Assembly: GCA_045594245.1 (NCBI GenBank)
Contig: JAZNYG010000037.1
Span: 1 to 47,553 of the forward strand
Length of the DNA stretch: 47,553 nucleotides
From: UBA1189 sp045594245
Lineage (GTDB): Bacteria > Bacteroidota > Bacteroidia > Bacteroidales > Bacteroidaceae
Direction of reading: 5' to 3'
The first letter of the stretch is position 1. Each line of letters begins with the position of its first letter. The notes under the pieces were generated by a model. The model was not told the DNA's origin. It made no database searches and saw only the letters and a list, made by a program, of their open reading frames with translations. Made by a program: the position numbers and the translations under genes. Shown piece after piece: positions 34,566 to 43,405 of the stretch.

Positions 34566-36098
34566 ATGTTTGAAAATTATGAAATTTGGTGGGTCACAGG
34601 TGCCCAGCTGCTTTATGGTGGCGAAACAGTTAAAATAGTAGACGGACACTCAAGAGAGATGGTTGATGGCCTCAACAACAGCGGCATCATCCCCATTAAG
34701 GTAGTGTACAAAGGCACAGCCAACTCATCCAAGGAGGCTGAGGCAGTGATGAAGGCTGCCAACAACGATGAGAAGTGTATCGGTATCATCACATGGATGC
34801 ACACCTTCTCACCCGCCAAGATGTGGATCAAGGCCCTGCAGACCCTGCAGAAGCCCCTCCTCCACTTCCACACACAGTACAACGCCGAGATTCCCTGGGA
34901 GACCATCGACATGGACTTCATGAACCTCAACCAGTCTGCTCACGGCGACATCGAGTTCGGCCACATCTGCACTCGCATGCGTGTACCCCGCAAGGTGGTT
35001 TGCGGCTACTGGAAGAGCCAGGAGGCACAGGAGAAGATTGCCGTATGGGCACGCGTAGCAGCCGGTGTTGCTGATGCCAAGAACGTACGCTGCCTCATGT
35101 TCGGTATGAACATGAACAACGTAGCCGTTACCGATGGCGACCGCGTAGAGTTTGAGCAGCGCATGGGCTACCATGTAGACTACTACCCCGTATCTTCACT
35201 CATGGAGTACCTCAAGAAGGTGACCGACGCCGAGGCCGACGCACTCGTTGAGGAGTACAAGAAGGAGTACGAGATCAAGATTGACGAGAGCGGCGAAGAG
35301 GTATACTGGGAGAAGGTGAAGAACGCTGCCAAGGCCGAGATTGCCCTGCGTCGCGTACTCGCCGACGAGGGTGCAACAGCCTTCACCACCAACTTCGATG
35401 ACCTGGGCGATGCCGACATCAACGATCCTAACTTCGTAGGCTTCGACCAGATTCCTGGTCTCGCCTCACAGCGCCTCATGGCCGAGGGTATCGGTTTCGG
35501 TGCCGAGGGCGACTGGAAGACCGCTTGCCTCTGCCGCACACTCTGGGTTATCCAGAACGGCATGCCTATCGGCTGCTCATTCCTCGAGGACTACACCCTC
35601 AACTTCGCCGGCGACCGCTCATCTTGCCTCCAGAGCCACATGCTCGAGATCTGTCCGCTCATCGCCGTTGACAAACCCAAGCTCGAGGTACACCACCTTG
35701 GCATCGGTATCCGCAAGCAGCAGACCGCCCGCCTCGTGTTCACCTCTAAGGTAGGTCGTGGTATCAAGGCTACTGTTGTAGACCTCGGCAACCGCTTCCG
35801 CCTCATCTCTCAGGAGGTTGAGTGCATCGAGCCGAAGCCCATGCCCAACCTTCCCGTGGCATCAGCCCTGTGGATTCCCCAGCCCACTTTCGAGATTGGT
35901 GCCGGTGCATGGATCCTCGCAGGCGGTACCCACCACAGCGCCTTCTCTTACGACATCACCGAGGAGTACTGGGAGGATTTCGCAGAGATCGTAGGCATCG
36001 AGTACATCAAGATCAACAAGGACACCACCATCAGCAACTTCAAGCAGGAGCTCCGCAACAACGAGCTGTACTATATGCTGAATAAGGCGCTGAAATAA
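34566..36098 (+). CDS. araA: L-arabinose isomerase
   Basis: From ATG 34566 the product has 510 residues. The frame is open to 34509, but the extra part is translated repeat, and MFENYEIWWVTGAQLLYGGE is the usual AraA N-terminus. The family signatures are kept: TQYNAEIPWETIDMDFMNLNQSAHGDIEFG, SCSFLEDYTLNF-type (CSFLEDYTLNFAGDRSSCLQ), the metal-binding Glu and His residues around LEICP and EVHHLGIGIRKQQTAR, and HHSAFSYDI near the end. It converts L-arabinose to L-ribulose with manganese. Together with AraB and AraD it makes the complete catabolic route. It is separated from araB by 155 bases that hold an inverted repeat. Confidence 0.96.
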   Translation: MFENYEIWWVTGAQLLYGGETVKIVDGHSREMVDGLNNSGIIPIKVVYKGTANSSKEAEAVMKAANNDEKCIGIITWMHTFSPAKMWIKALQTLQKPLLHFHTQYNAEIPWETIDMDFMNLNQSAHGDIEFGHICTRMRVPRKVVCGYWKSQEAQEKIAVWARVAAGVADAKNVRCLMFGMNMNNVAVTDGDRVEFEQRMGYHVDYYPVSSLMEYLKKVTDAEADALVEEYKKEYEIKIDESGEEVYWEKVKNAAKAEIALRRVLADEGATAFTTNFDDLGDADINDPNFVGFDQIPGLASQRLMAEGIGFGAEGDWKTACLCRTLWVIQNGMPIGCSFLEDYTLNFAGDRSSCLQSHMLEICPLIAVDKPKLEVHHLGIGIRKQQTARLVFTSKVGRGIKATVVDLGNRFRLISQEVECIEPKPMPNLPVASALWIPQPTFEIGAGAWILAGGTHHSAFSYDITEEYWEDFAEIVGIEYIKINKDTTISNFKQELRNNELYYMLNKALK

Positions 36099-36112
36099 TA
36101 ATTTAAGTATCT

Positions 36113-36227
36113 AAGGAGATAAAGGGAGTTAAAGGGAGTTAAATGCCAATAGATCTTGCGCATGTGTACAAATCATTTGGCCTTTATCTACCCAAGGAGC
36201 AAAGCGACTATCTCCCTTTATCTCCTT
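36113..36227. repeat. Inverted repeat between araA and araB
   Basis: AAGGAGATAAAGGGAG (36113-36128) and its exact reverse complement (36212-36227) enclose an 83-base spacer. On the left two GGGAGTTAAA copies follow, and on the right TTTAACTCCT, so the match continues in a staggered way. The inverted copies could fold the intercistronic mRNA into a long hairpin or mark a mobile repetitive sequence. Confidence 0.7.
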
Positions 36228-36253
36228 TAACTCCTACAAATAAACTTACCACT

Positions 36254-37852
36254 ATGAGTTTAACAGCAAAACAAACCATCGAATCGGGCAAGGCCATCCT
36301 CGGCATCGAGTTCGGTTCAACACGTATAAAGGCGGTACTTATCGACCAGGAGAACAAGCCCATCGCACAGGGTAGCCACACTTGGGAAAACCAGCTTGTC
36401 GACGGCCTCTGGACCTATAGCGTAGAGGCCATCTGGTATGGCTTGCAAGACTGCTATGCCGACCTCCGCAAGAATGTCAACGAGCTCTACGACACCGAGA
36501 TCGAGACCCTTGCCGCCATCGGCTTCAGTGCCATGATGCACGGCTACATGGCGTTCGACAAGAACGAGAAGATCCTCGTGCCCTTCCGCACATGGCGCAA
36601 CACCAACACCGGTCAGGCCGCAGCAGCCCTGTCAGAGCTGTTCGTATACAACATACCCTTGCGCTGGAGCATCTCGCACCTCTACCAGGCCATCCTCAAC
36701 AACGAGGAGCACGTGGCCGACATCGACTTCCTCACCACCCTCGCCGGCTATGTACACTGGCAGGTGACAGGCGAGCGCGTATTGGGCGTGGGCGACGCAT
36801 CAGGTATGATTCCCGTTGATCCCGCCACCAAGAACTACTCTGCCGAGATGGTCAGCAAGTTTGACAACCTCGTAGCACCCAAGGGCTACAGCTGGAAGCT
36901 CACCGACATCCTTCCCAAGGTATTGCTCGCTGGCGAGAACGCAGGCTTCCTCACCCCCGAAGGCGCCAAGAAGCTCGACGTATCGGGCAAGCTCAAGGCA
37001 GGCATCCCCGTATGTCCTCCCGAGGGCGACGCAGGCACCGGCATGGTAGCCACCAACGCCGTGAAGCAGCGCACAGGTAACGTATCGGCAGGTACCTCAT
37101 CCTTCTCGATGATCGTGCTGGAGAAAGACCTCTCCAAGCCCTACGAGATGATCGATATGGTCACCACCCCCGACGGTAGCCTCGTGGCCATGGTACACTG
37201 CAACAACTGCACCTCCGACCTCAACGCCTGGGTCAACCTCTTCAAGGAATACCAGGAGCTCATGGGCATCCCCGTAGACATGAACGAGATTTACGGCAAG
37301 CTCTACAACCACGCCCTCACCGGCAATGCCGACTGCGGAGGCCTCATATCCTACAACTACATCTCCGGTGAGCCCATCACCGGTATGGAAGAGGGTCGTC
37401 CCATGTTCGTACGCTCAGCCGGCGACAAGTTCAACCTCGCCAACTTCATGCGTGCCCATCTGCATGCATCGGTAGGTGTCCTCAAGATCGGCAACGACAT
37501 CCTCTTCAACGAAGAGAAGATCCGTGTCGACCGCATCACCGGCCACGGCGGCCTGTTCAAGACCAAGGGTGTAGGTCAGCGCATCCTCGCAGCAGCCATC
37601 AACTCGCCCATCTCCGTGATGGAGACCGCCGGTGAAGGTGGTGCATGGGGTATGGCACTGCTCGGCTCCTACCTGGTGAACAACCCCAAGGGCATGTCTC
37701 TCGAAGACTATCTCGAGGAGGTAGTATTCGGTGGCAACACCGGCGAGGAGATTGCTCCCACCAAGGAAGAGGTAGCCGGCTTCAACGCCTACATCGAGAA
37801 CTACAAGGCCTGCCTGCCCATCGAGGCTGCAGCCGTACAGGCAAAGAAGTAA
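36254..37852 (+). CDS. araB: FGGY-family L-ribulokinase
   Basis: From ATG 36254 the product has 532 residues. The frame is open back to 36143, but that part is repeat-encoded, whereas MSLTAKQTIESGKAILGIEFG starts the first ATP-binding element (EFGSTRIKAVLID). Family features are the TWRNTNTG segment, the FLTTLAGYVHWQVTGERVLG region, GNVSAGTSSFSMIVLEK and ITGHGGLFKTKGVGQRILAAA; ETAGEGGAWGMALLGSYL is the C-terminal FGGY-like stretch. It phosphorylates L-ribulose to L-ribulose 5-phosphate. It is often annotated as xylulose or carbohydrate kinase in Bacteroides, since this lineage differs from E. coli AraB; its place after araD and araA makes the ribulokinase role likely. A strong terminator follows. 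Confidence 0.88.
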   Translation: MSLTAKQTIESGKAILGIEFGSTRIKAVLIDQENKPIAQGSHTWENQLVDGLWTYSVEAIWYGLQDCYADLRKNVNELYDTEIETLAAIGFSAMMHGYMAFDKNEKILVPFRTWRNTNTGQAAAALSELFVYNIPLRWSISHLYQAILNNEEHVADIDFLTTLAGYVHWQVTGERVLGVGDASGMIPVDPATKNYSAEMVSKFDNLVAPKGYSWKLTDILPKVLLAGENAGFLTPEGAKKLDVSGKLKAGIPVCPPEGDAGTGMVATNAVKQRTGNVSAGTSSFSMIVLEKDLSKPYEMIDMVTTPDGSLVAMVHCNNCTSDLNAWVNLFKEYQELMGIPVDMNEIYGKLYNHALTGNADCGGLISYNYISGEPITGMEEGRPMFVRSAGDKFNLANFMRAHLHASVGVLKIGNDILFNEEKIRVDRITGHGGLFKTKGVGQRILAAAINSPISVMETAGEGGAWGMALLGSYLVNNPKGMSLEDYLEEVVFGGNTGEEIAPTKEEVAGFNAYIENYKACLPIEAAAVQAKK

Positions 37853-37887
37853 CTATTCCATTCGGATTATAATCTAGTTGATTCAAT

Positions 37888-37924
37888 AAAAGTATAGGGT
37901 GACCAATGTCATCCTATACTTTTT
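37888..37924 (+). terminator. Terminator of the arabinose operon
   Basis: A 16-base stem (AAAAGTATAGGGTGAC with GTCATCCTATACTTTT, one G-T wobble) with loop CAAT ends in TTTTT, 36 bases after the araB stop. Confidence 0.88.
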
Positions 37925-37949
37925 AAGCTTCACTCCCTATCATCTTACA

Positions 37950-38013
37950 TTCGTTTAAAAGGAAAAGATATATGCGTCCCAAAGAACGCATATATCTTTT
38001 CCTTTTAAACGAA
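37950..38013. terminator. Perfect 28-bp stem hairpin between convergent operons
   Basis: The arms 37950-37977 and 37986-38013 are perfectly complementary over 28 bases around an 8-base loop (CCCAAAGA). The arms begin TTCGTTTAAAAGGAAAAG, so a T-rich strand follows the inner stem in both directions. It lies between the ara terminator and the minus-strand GH2 gene stop and probably ends or protects transcripts from the right. Confidence 0.75.
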
Positions 38014-38034
38014 CGAGTCCATTTTCATTGTTGA

Positions 38035-41000
38035 TTAGAGCTTGCTGATACGCAGCATGTATGTCATCTTCTTGTTCGGCACGCGGTATTCGGGCAAGGT
38101 GTCTACATCGTGTCCGCAACTGGCATTACCCACGCCACGGGTCCATGCGTCGAGATGAAGCACGGTGTAGGGACGAGCCTGCATCTCCCAAAAGTGACGG
38201 GCATTCATCAGGTCCTCGTCGGTGTACTGGAGGGCCGAGAAGGATACGGTGCCTTCAGTCTCGATGGTGACGCCGAAGCCCTGTTCATCACGGAGGGTGA
38301 GCTGGCGCAAGCCCTCACGGCCACCGGTCATCTGAGGCTTCACATAGCGCTCGGGCATATCGGCCACTGTAGTCGAGTAGCGGCCTACGATGGCACCATC
38401 CTTGCGGTCGCAGTAGTTCTCCCAAGGACCATAAGCGTAGTAGTCTACATTATGGAGCGATGAATCAACCATACATACGAGACCCGCACGACGCAAGTTG
38501 CCGCTCTTGGGCACGAAAGTAGCCTCTACATCGACAATGCCCTGAGGATAGATGATGTAGTTGATCTCGGTATCGCACAGGCTACCGCCACGGCGTGTCT
38601 TGATGACGGTGTTGCCATTCACTTCCATCACTTCGATTGTGCCCTCTGCCTCAAGACCGTTCGACATGTTGCCGTAGCGGTCATTCTCAATCCAGCGATG
38701 ATTGTCGTAGAGGAACCCCTGACCATCGGCAATGATATTGCGTCCCTCAAAGGCCAGCGCGGTAAGGCGCCCTGTAGCGGCATCGAAGGTAGCCTGCACC
38801 TTGTCGTTACCCACCATCACCTCATGGAGGCTTGAGGTAGCAAGCAGAGGTCCACCCTCTGGAGCAATATCTTCCAAGTTGCCACGCTCTACAAGAGTGA
38901 ACTGTGCCAATGCCTCCTCGTGGCCTGCCTCGCAGTAAACAGTGGCAGCGCGACGCACGAGACGAAGGTTGAGCATGGTCTCTGTATCTGCCGCATCGGC
39001 CTTCTTCAGTGCCGCCTTGGGGAGTTTGATTTCGCCCTTCCAAGTATCGTGAGGCTTCACATCGGGCAGCTTTACGGTGCGTGTAGACACCACTCTACCC
39101 TCTTTCACCACGTCGTATACGAGGTTAAATGCGCTGAGCGAGGTGAAGTCGTAATCGTTGTGGATGGTCACCGTAGCGCGGTTTTTCTTCATGTTCACAT
39201 TCTTCACGTCGAACTTCACAAACTGATGTGCAGCCTTCACCTCCTTGAGCTTGCTGCTCTCGTGGCGGGTGGCGGGGATGACACCGTTGGAGCAGAAGTT
39301 GCCCTGATGGGGACCGGGATAGTCATAACCGGTGTGGAGGCGATAGATGCCCTGCTTCATCTCCTTGGGGTCGTAGATGGCCTGATCCACCCAGTCCCAG
39401 ATGCAGCCACCGATGCAAGCGTTGGAGGCCTCGATGTGGTCCCAGTACTCACGGAGGTTACCGATGGCATTGCCCATGGCATGGGCATACTCGCAGATGA
39501 ACATGGGCTTGTCGAGGTTGCTGGTATTCTTCTTCATCCAAGCCATGCCAGGGTACATCTTGGAGTAGAAGTCCGAGTGGGCCTCGCCACCGAAGTCGCG
39601 TCCACCGCGTGTACCCTCATAGTGGATGGGGCGGCGGCTGATGGCCTGTGCAGCCATATCGCAGCGGCGGGCTGCATCGTAGCAGTCGGCAAAGTTGCTT
39701 CCGTAGCCTGCCTCATTGCCGAGACTCCACATGACAACAGATACGTGGTTGCGGTCACGATATACCATACGCTCGATACGGTCCACAAAGGCAGGAATCC
39801 ACGACTTCATGTTCGAGATGCTCTGGTTGGCGTGGTCTTCGAGGTCGGCCTCGTCGCAGCAGTAGAGTCCATAGTGGTCGAACATGGCATACATGCGTGC
39901 CGCATTGGGATAGTGGCTGGTGCGGATGGTGTTGATGTTGTTGCGCTTCATGAGCAGCACATCCTCGAGCATCGACTCGGTGGGTACGGCACGGCCGTAG
40001 ATGGGGTGTGTATCGTGGCGGTTGACACCCTTGAAGAGTACCTTCTCGCCATTGACATACATGAGCGAGTTCTTGATTTCGATGTAGCGGAATCCGTGCT
40101 TGGTAGAGAAGGCCATCTCCTCACGCCCCTCAGCATCCTTTTGCACCACGCGTACGGTGTAGAGGTGAGGATGCTCGGCATTCCACATGAGCGGATTGGT
40201 AAGTTCTATGCGAGCCACAACGCCAAGTTCCTTCTTGTCGGCAGTGAACTCGGCTGTGATAACTTCCTTGGCTACTTGCTGTCCTGCCGGGTCGTAGAGC
40301 GATACCTCGAGCTGTTTCTTGCCAGTGAGACCATCACGGTTGTCAAGGGTGAGCTCCACGTTGGTGGTAGTATGCATGGTGTTGTCACCACCGTCATACT
40401 CACTATGGATGTAGTGGTCGCGCACCGATACGGTGGGCACATTGTAGAGGTACACATCACGGAAGATGCCGCTCATGCGGAACATATCCTGACACTCGAG
40501 GTACGAACCGTCGCTCCAACGGAACACCTGCACGGCGAGGCGGTTTTCCTTTCCTTTATATATATAAGGTGTGATGTCAAACTCAGTCACGTTGTTGGCA
40601 CCCTGTGTGTAGCCCACGTACTTGCCATTGAGCCATACGAAGGCTGCAGAGTAGATACCGCCAAAGTGGATGAAAGTGCGGCGGCCGTCCCACTCGGCAG
40701 GTACGGTGAAAGTGTGGGTATAGGAACCTACGGGGTTGATGCCGTAGTTCTTGCCGTTGTCGTTGTAGTAGGGACGTGCCTTGATGAAGGGCGGTGTGTT
40801 GGAGTGCGGATATTCCACATTGCAATAGATGGGGAGGTCATATCCGTGCATCTCCCAGTTTGAGGGCACGGGAATCTCGTCCCATGCAGAATCGTCGAAG
40901 CCCTCCTCGAAGAAGGTGAGCGGACGCTGCGAAGGCTCGCTCACGAGGTTGAATTTCCAGTTGCCATTGAGCGACTGGAATCGGCTGTTCACCGGCACGG

Positions 41001-42126
41001 TCCACGGAGTAGCGTAGTACTCGGCATCGGCCAACATGGCAGCTTCCGACTCATAAGGCATATAGGTAGCCACGGCACGCTCCTTGTTCTCCTCAAACAT
41101 GGTCTCGTCCTCCCAGTAGGGGGCAGTAAACTTAGGCTTCTTCACCTCCTCGAAGGTGAACCATCCCGAACTGTCGTCCTTATCGTAGGGCACGAGCATC
41201 ATGCGTCCATCTCGCAAAGCAAACATCTTTCCCTCCTTGTGCTTTGAAGTGGAAAGGATGTGGTAAGCGAACAATGGTTGACCATTATTAATAGCACGAA
41301 CAGATTCATCCTTTCCTATCCATGCCAACTCGAAGCGGAAACGGGCGTTGTTCCACACTCCCGACTGAGCAGGCCACTGCAACAGATAGTCTACGGCAGG
41401 GTTACCACCACCATCATCAAAGTTCTGTGCATAGAAGGCCCCTTCTACAGCACGCTCGGTGAGATTAATCATGGTTATTGCCCAGTACTGACCGCGATTG
41501 GCCGTATCGTTCTTCTCGGCCACGATGCGAGCATTGTTCTCACCGCTATCGCCATTACCGAGCGACAGTTCGCGCTGGCCGAAAGGATGGATACGATAGG
41601 CAGCGTCTGCATCGAAACCATATACTATCGATTCAGCAATGCGAAAAGCCGATGCATTCTTTGTGCGGGCCTCTGCTACAGGAATGAGCGAGAGTGTACC
41701 ATTGCTCTCACGATACATGGCCACCTCGGAGCGGTTGGCAGGAATGAGGAGAACGGCTTCACGCATCTTGCCTTGGAATGTCTCTACCTTCCATAATTGT
41801 GCCTCGTCAGAACCATTGTTCTCACCTACCCCCACCTTATCACCATCGGCACGCAAAGCCTGGTTGGTAAAGGGGTTGATAATGCGTACACTGCCCGAAA
41901 GGTCTGTCACCGTCCAGTACTGTCCCTCAGCCGCAGCATCCATTTTCTGGAACTTCAACTTGGCACCATCCAGTTCAAGTACTTGATGGCCATCCGTAGC
42001 TGGAAAAAGATTGTAATACGCCCCCTTGCGGAAGGTCGTCTGCGCCACAAGGGCACCTGTAACAAGAAACATCGCCACGAACAACAGTGAGCGAAGACTA
42101 AAAAATATTGATTTCTTCATATTCAT
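38035..42126 (-). CDS. GH2 beta-galactosidase with N-terminal QxW beta-trefoil-like region
   Basis: From ATG 42126 the product has 1363 residues (an in-frame TTG at 42156 is less likely). After a signal peptide (about 1-29, ending VTGALVAQ) comes a region with QYW (about residue 68), QLW (about 109) and QYW (about 212) motifs in AEGQYWTV, EAQLWKV and RGQYWAI, the pattern of ricin-type beta-trefoils. The GH2 part runs from about 360: sugar-binding domain (NGNWKFNLVSEPSQ), jelly-roll and Ig-like domains, barrel with acid/base Glu about 805 in SLGNEAGYG and nucleophile Glu about 879 in FICEYAHAMGN, then the small LacZ C-terminal domain (FWEMQARPYTVLHLDAWTRG). It should release beta-linked galactose in the periplasm. 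It is the last gene of a minus-strand group that begins at 45916. Confidence 0.9.
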   Translation of the reverse strand: MNMKKSIFFSLRSLLFVAMFLVTGALVAQTTFRKGAYYNLFPATDGHQVLELDGAKLKFQKMDAAAEGQYWTVTDLSGSVRIINPFTNQALRADGDKVGVGENNGSDEAQLWKVETFQGKMREAVLLIPANRSEVAMYRESNGTLSLIPVAEARTKNASAFRIAESIVYGFDADAAYRIHPFGQRELSLGNGDSGENNARIVAEKNDTANRGQYWAITMINLTERAVEGAFYAQNFDDGGGNPAVDYLLQWPAQSGVWNNARFRFELAWIGKDESVRAINNGQPLFAYHILSTSKHKEGKMFALRDGRMMLVPYDKDDSSGWFTFEEVKKPKFTAPYWEDETMFEENKERAVATYMPYESEAAMLADAEYYATPWTVPVNSRFQSLNGNWKFNLVSEPSQRPLTFFEEGFDDSAWDEIPVPSNWEMHGYDLPIYCNVEYPHSNTPPFIKARPYYNDNGKNYGINPVGSYTHTFTVPAEWDGRRTFIHFGGIYSAAFVWLNGKYVGYTQGANNVTEFDITPYIYKGKENRLAVQVFRWSDGSYLECQDMFRMSGIFRDVYLYNVPTVSVRDHYIHSEYDGGDNTMHTTTNVELTLDNRDGLTGKKQLEVSLYDPAGQQVAKEVITAEFTADKKELGVVARIELTNPLMWNAEHPHLYTVRVVQKDAEGREEMAFSTKHGFRYIEIKNSLMYVNGEKVLFKGVNRHDTHPIYGRAVPTESMLEDVLLMKRNNINTIRTSHYPNAARMYAMFDHYGLYCCDEADLEDHANQSISNMKSWIPAFVDRIERMVYRDRNHVSVVMWSLGNEAGYGSNFADCYDAARRCDMAAQAISRRPIHYEGTRGGRDFGGEAHSDFYSKMYPGMAWMKKNTSNLDKPMFICEYAHAMGNAIGNLREYWDHIEASNACIGGCIWDWVDQAIYDPKEMKQGIYRLHTGYDYPGPHQGNFCSNGVIPATRHESSKLKEVKAAHQFVKFDVKNVNMKKNRATVTIHNDYDFTSLSAFNLVYDVVKEGRVVSTRTVKLPDVKPHDTWKGEIKLPKAALKKADAADTETMLNLRLVRRAATVYCEAGHEEALAQFTLVERGNLEDIAPEGGPLLATSSLHEVMVGNDKVQATFDAATGRLTALAFEGRNIIADGQGFLYDNHRWIENDRYGNMSNGLEAEGTIEVMEVNGNTVIKTRRGGSLCDTEINYIIYPQGIVDVEATFVPKSGNLRRAGLVCMVDSSLHNVDYYAYGPWENYCDRKDGAIVGRYSTTVADMPERYVKPQMTGGREGLRQLTLRDEQGFGVTIETEGTVSFSALQYTDEDLMNARHFWEMQARPYTVLHLDAWTRGVGNASCGHDVDTLPEYRVPNKKMTYMLRISKL

Positions 42127-42178
42127 AATTCTATTTACTATAAGAGGGAAAAGCAATTTTTAAGAAGAGACAGACAAA

Positions 42179-43309
42179 TCAATAGTCATAATAGCACCAA
42201 TAGGTGTTGCCAAACTTACGACGGCATAGATTCTCCGCTGCCACTGCATCATCGTTGTACTCTGTACGAAGCGCGCGATATGCGTTAAACTTTGCAGCCA
42301 CAGTACTGTCGGGCACAAAAGCTACCGGGCTATCCGGATTAAGCATATTGTATAGCATCCACGCCTCCTGATAGTGCGTAGGAAGTACACCCTCAGCCTG
42401 TGCCATGGCAGCAGTTTCATTTACAAAGGCATCCAGATCCTTGTCGAGAAGCAGTGCAGCTAGATACATGTCGCGATATATGGCCGAATCGTTCTTCATA
42501 GCCATTCGCTGCGCATAAGCACGTCCACTCTCACCGCCATAAGGTATATTTCCACCTAGGTGGCGGTAAAACTCTGCAGCACCATATGCTTTGCTCTGCT
42601 TGGCATACCTATTATATATTAGTCCATCAGCACCATTTCGCTGCGGGTAATAGAAGAGACGTTCACCCAACTGTCCTGTTTTTGCCATTGCCAGATTACG
42701 CAAAGCGGTCAGTTCGGCATTGCAATCGTCAGATCTGCGCCCTACCTCAAGCACCTTATCATACTTATAATCGTGCAGATAGCTCCATGCTGCCAGTTCC
42801 ATATGAGGAGCAGGTGCAGAATTAGCAATCTGTCCTGTAAGTACAAAAAGCAAAGAGAGTGTCAGCATATTAGGCCACAACACACCGAACATATCCTTCT
42901 TGTTCACGCTGTCCAACATACGATTGAGCCACACCACACCGATATACAGTACCACACAGAGAGGAACACCCAGTAGCCACTTATATAAAGAGTACACCAT
43001 AGTGCCATCATTGACGTCAGTAATCAACGCAAGCAACAGGCACGAAGGAATATACGACAACGCTTCCCACGAGCCATGCAACTTAGAGTATCTGTTGATT
43101 ACCCATTGTAGCAGCATCAGCAACGCTGTGATAATGAGGGCTGCCAACAGCTTATTACTCTTAGTTATCCCATCGGACAGGTGATCCTGCATCAGTGCCA
43201 ACAACTCTCCTTGGAAACAATATATAAATAGGAAAGAGAATAAGGCAAACAGTGCGGCACACACCCACTGCATCATTTTGTCGTATCTTGCTCTTTTACT
43301 CATTTTCAT
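42179..43309 (-). CDS. Membrane protein of unknown function (possibly DUF6057-like)
   Basis: From ATG 43309 the product has 376 residues; an ATG at 43324 lies inside a repeat arm and a further one at 43303 is possible. The N-terminal half has about five helices (approximately 13-35, 53-72, 82-97, 108-127, 145-160). The second half is soluble and predicted helical, with ELTALRNLAMAKTGQLGERLFYYPQRNG and RDMYLAALLLDKDLDAFVNETAAM, which have a TPR-like look. The beginning resembles membrane proteins called DUF6057 in Bacteroides, but I cannot confirm this. The gene sits between glgB and the GH2 gene, 52 bases from the latter, in the same direction. No function can be assigned. Confidence 0.7.
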   Translation of the reverse strand: MKMSKRARYDKMMQWVCAALFALFSFLFIYCFQGELLALMQDHLSDGITKSNKLLAALIITALLMLLQWVINRYSKLHGSWEALSYIPSCLLLALITDVNDGTMVYSLYKWLLGVPLCVVLYIGVVWLNRMLDSVNKKDMFGVLWPNMLTLSLLFVLTGQIANSAPAPHMELAAWSYLHDYKYDKVLEVGRRSDDCNAELTALRNLAMAKTGQLGERLFYYPQRNGADGLIYNRYAKQSKAYGAAEFYRHLGGNIPYGGESGRAYAQRMAMKNDSAIYRDMYLAALLLDKDLDAFVNETAAMAQAEGVLPTHYQEAWMLYNMLNPDSPVAFVPDSTVAAKFNAYRALRTEYNDDAVAAENLCRRKFGNTYWCYYDY

Positions 43310-43318
43310 GTTATAATT

Positions 43319-43386
43319 TGTCATTCTGAGTATAGCGAAGTCTCTTCATGCATAAAAGAAATTCTTCACATATGCTCAGAATGACA
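43319..43386. repeat. Inverted repeat with TGTCATTCTGAG arms
   Basis: TGTCATTCTGAG (43319-43330) and its perfect complement CTCAGAATGACA (43375-43386) enclose 44 bases including GCGAAGTCTCTTCATGCA. Intergenic elements with GTCATTCTGAG arms followed by GCGAAG are common in Bacteroidetes genomes. It fills the gap between the glgB stop and the start of the membrane protein gene. Confidence 0.75.
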
Positions 43387-43405
43387 GAAGGTAATTACAG
43401 GTCTT

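Noticed and set aside
36143..36253. Upstream extension of araB by 37 codons
   Set aside because: The stretch is inside the inverted repeat of the gap; the conserved kinase N-terminus begins after ATG 36254.
39000..40863. A 647-codon open frame on the plus strand across the GH2 gene
   Set aside because: It is antisense to the well-supported GH2 gene in a matching codon phase. It has no domain similarity and its His/Val/Leu-rich translation is the mirror of the coding strand.
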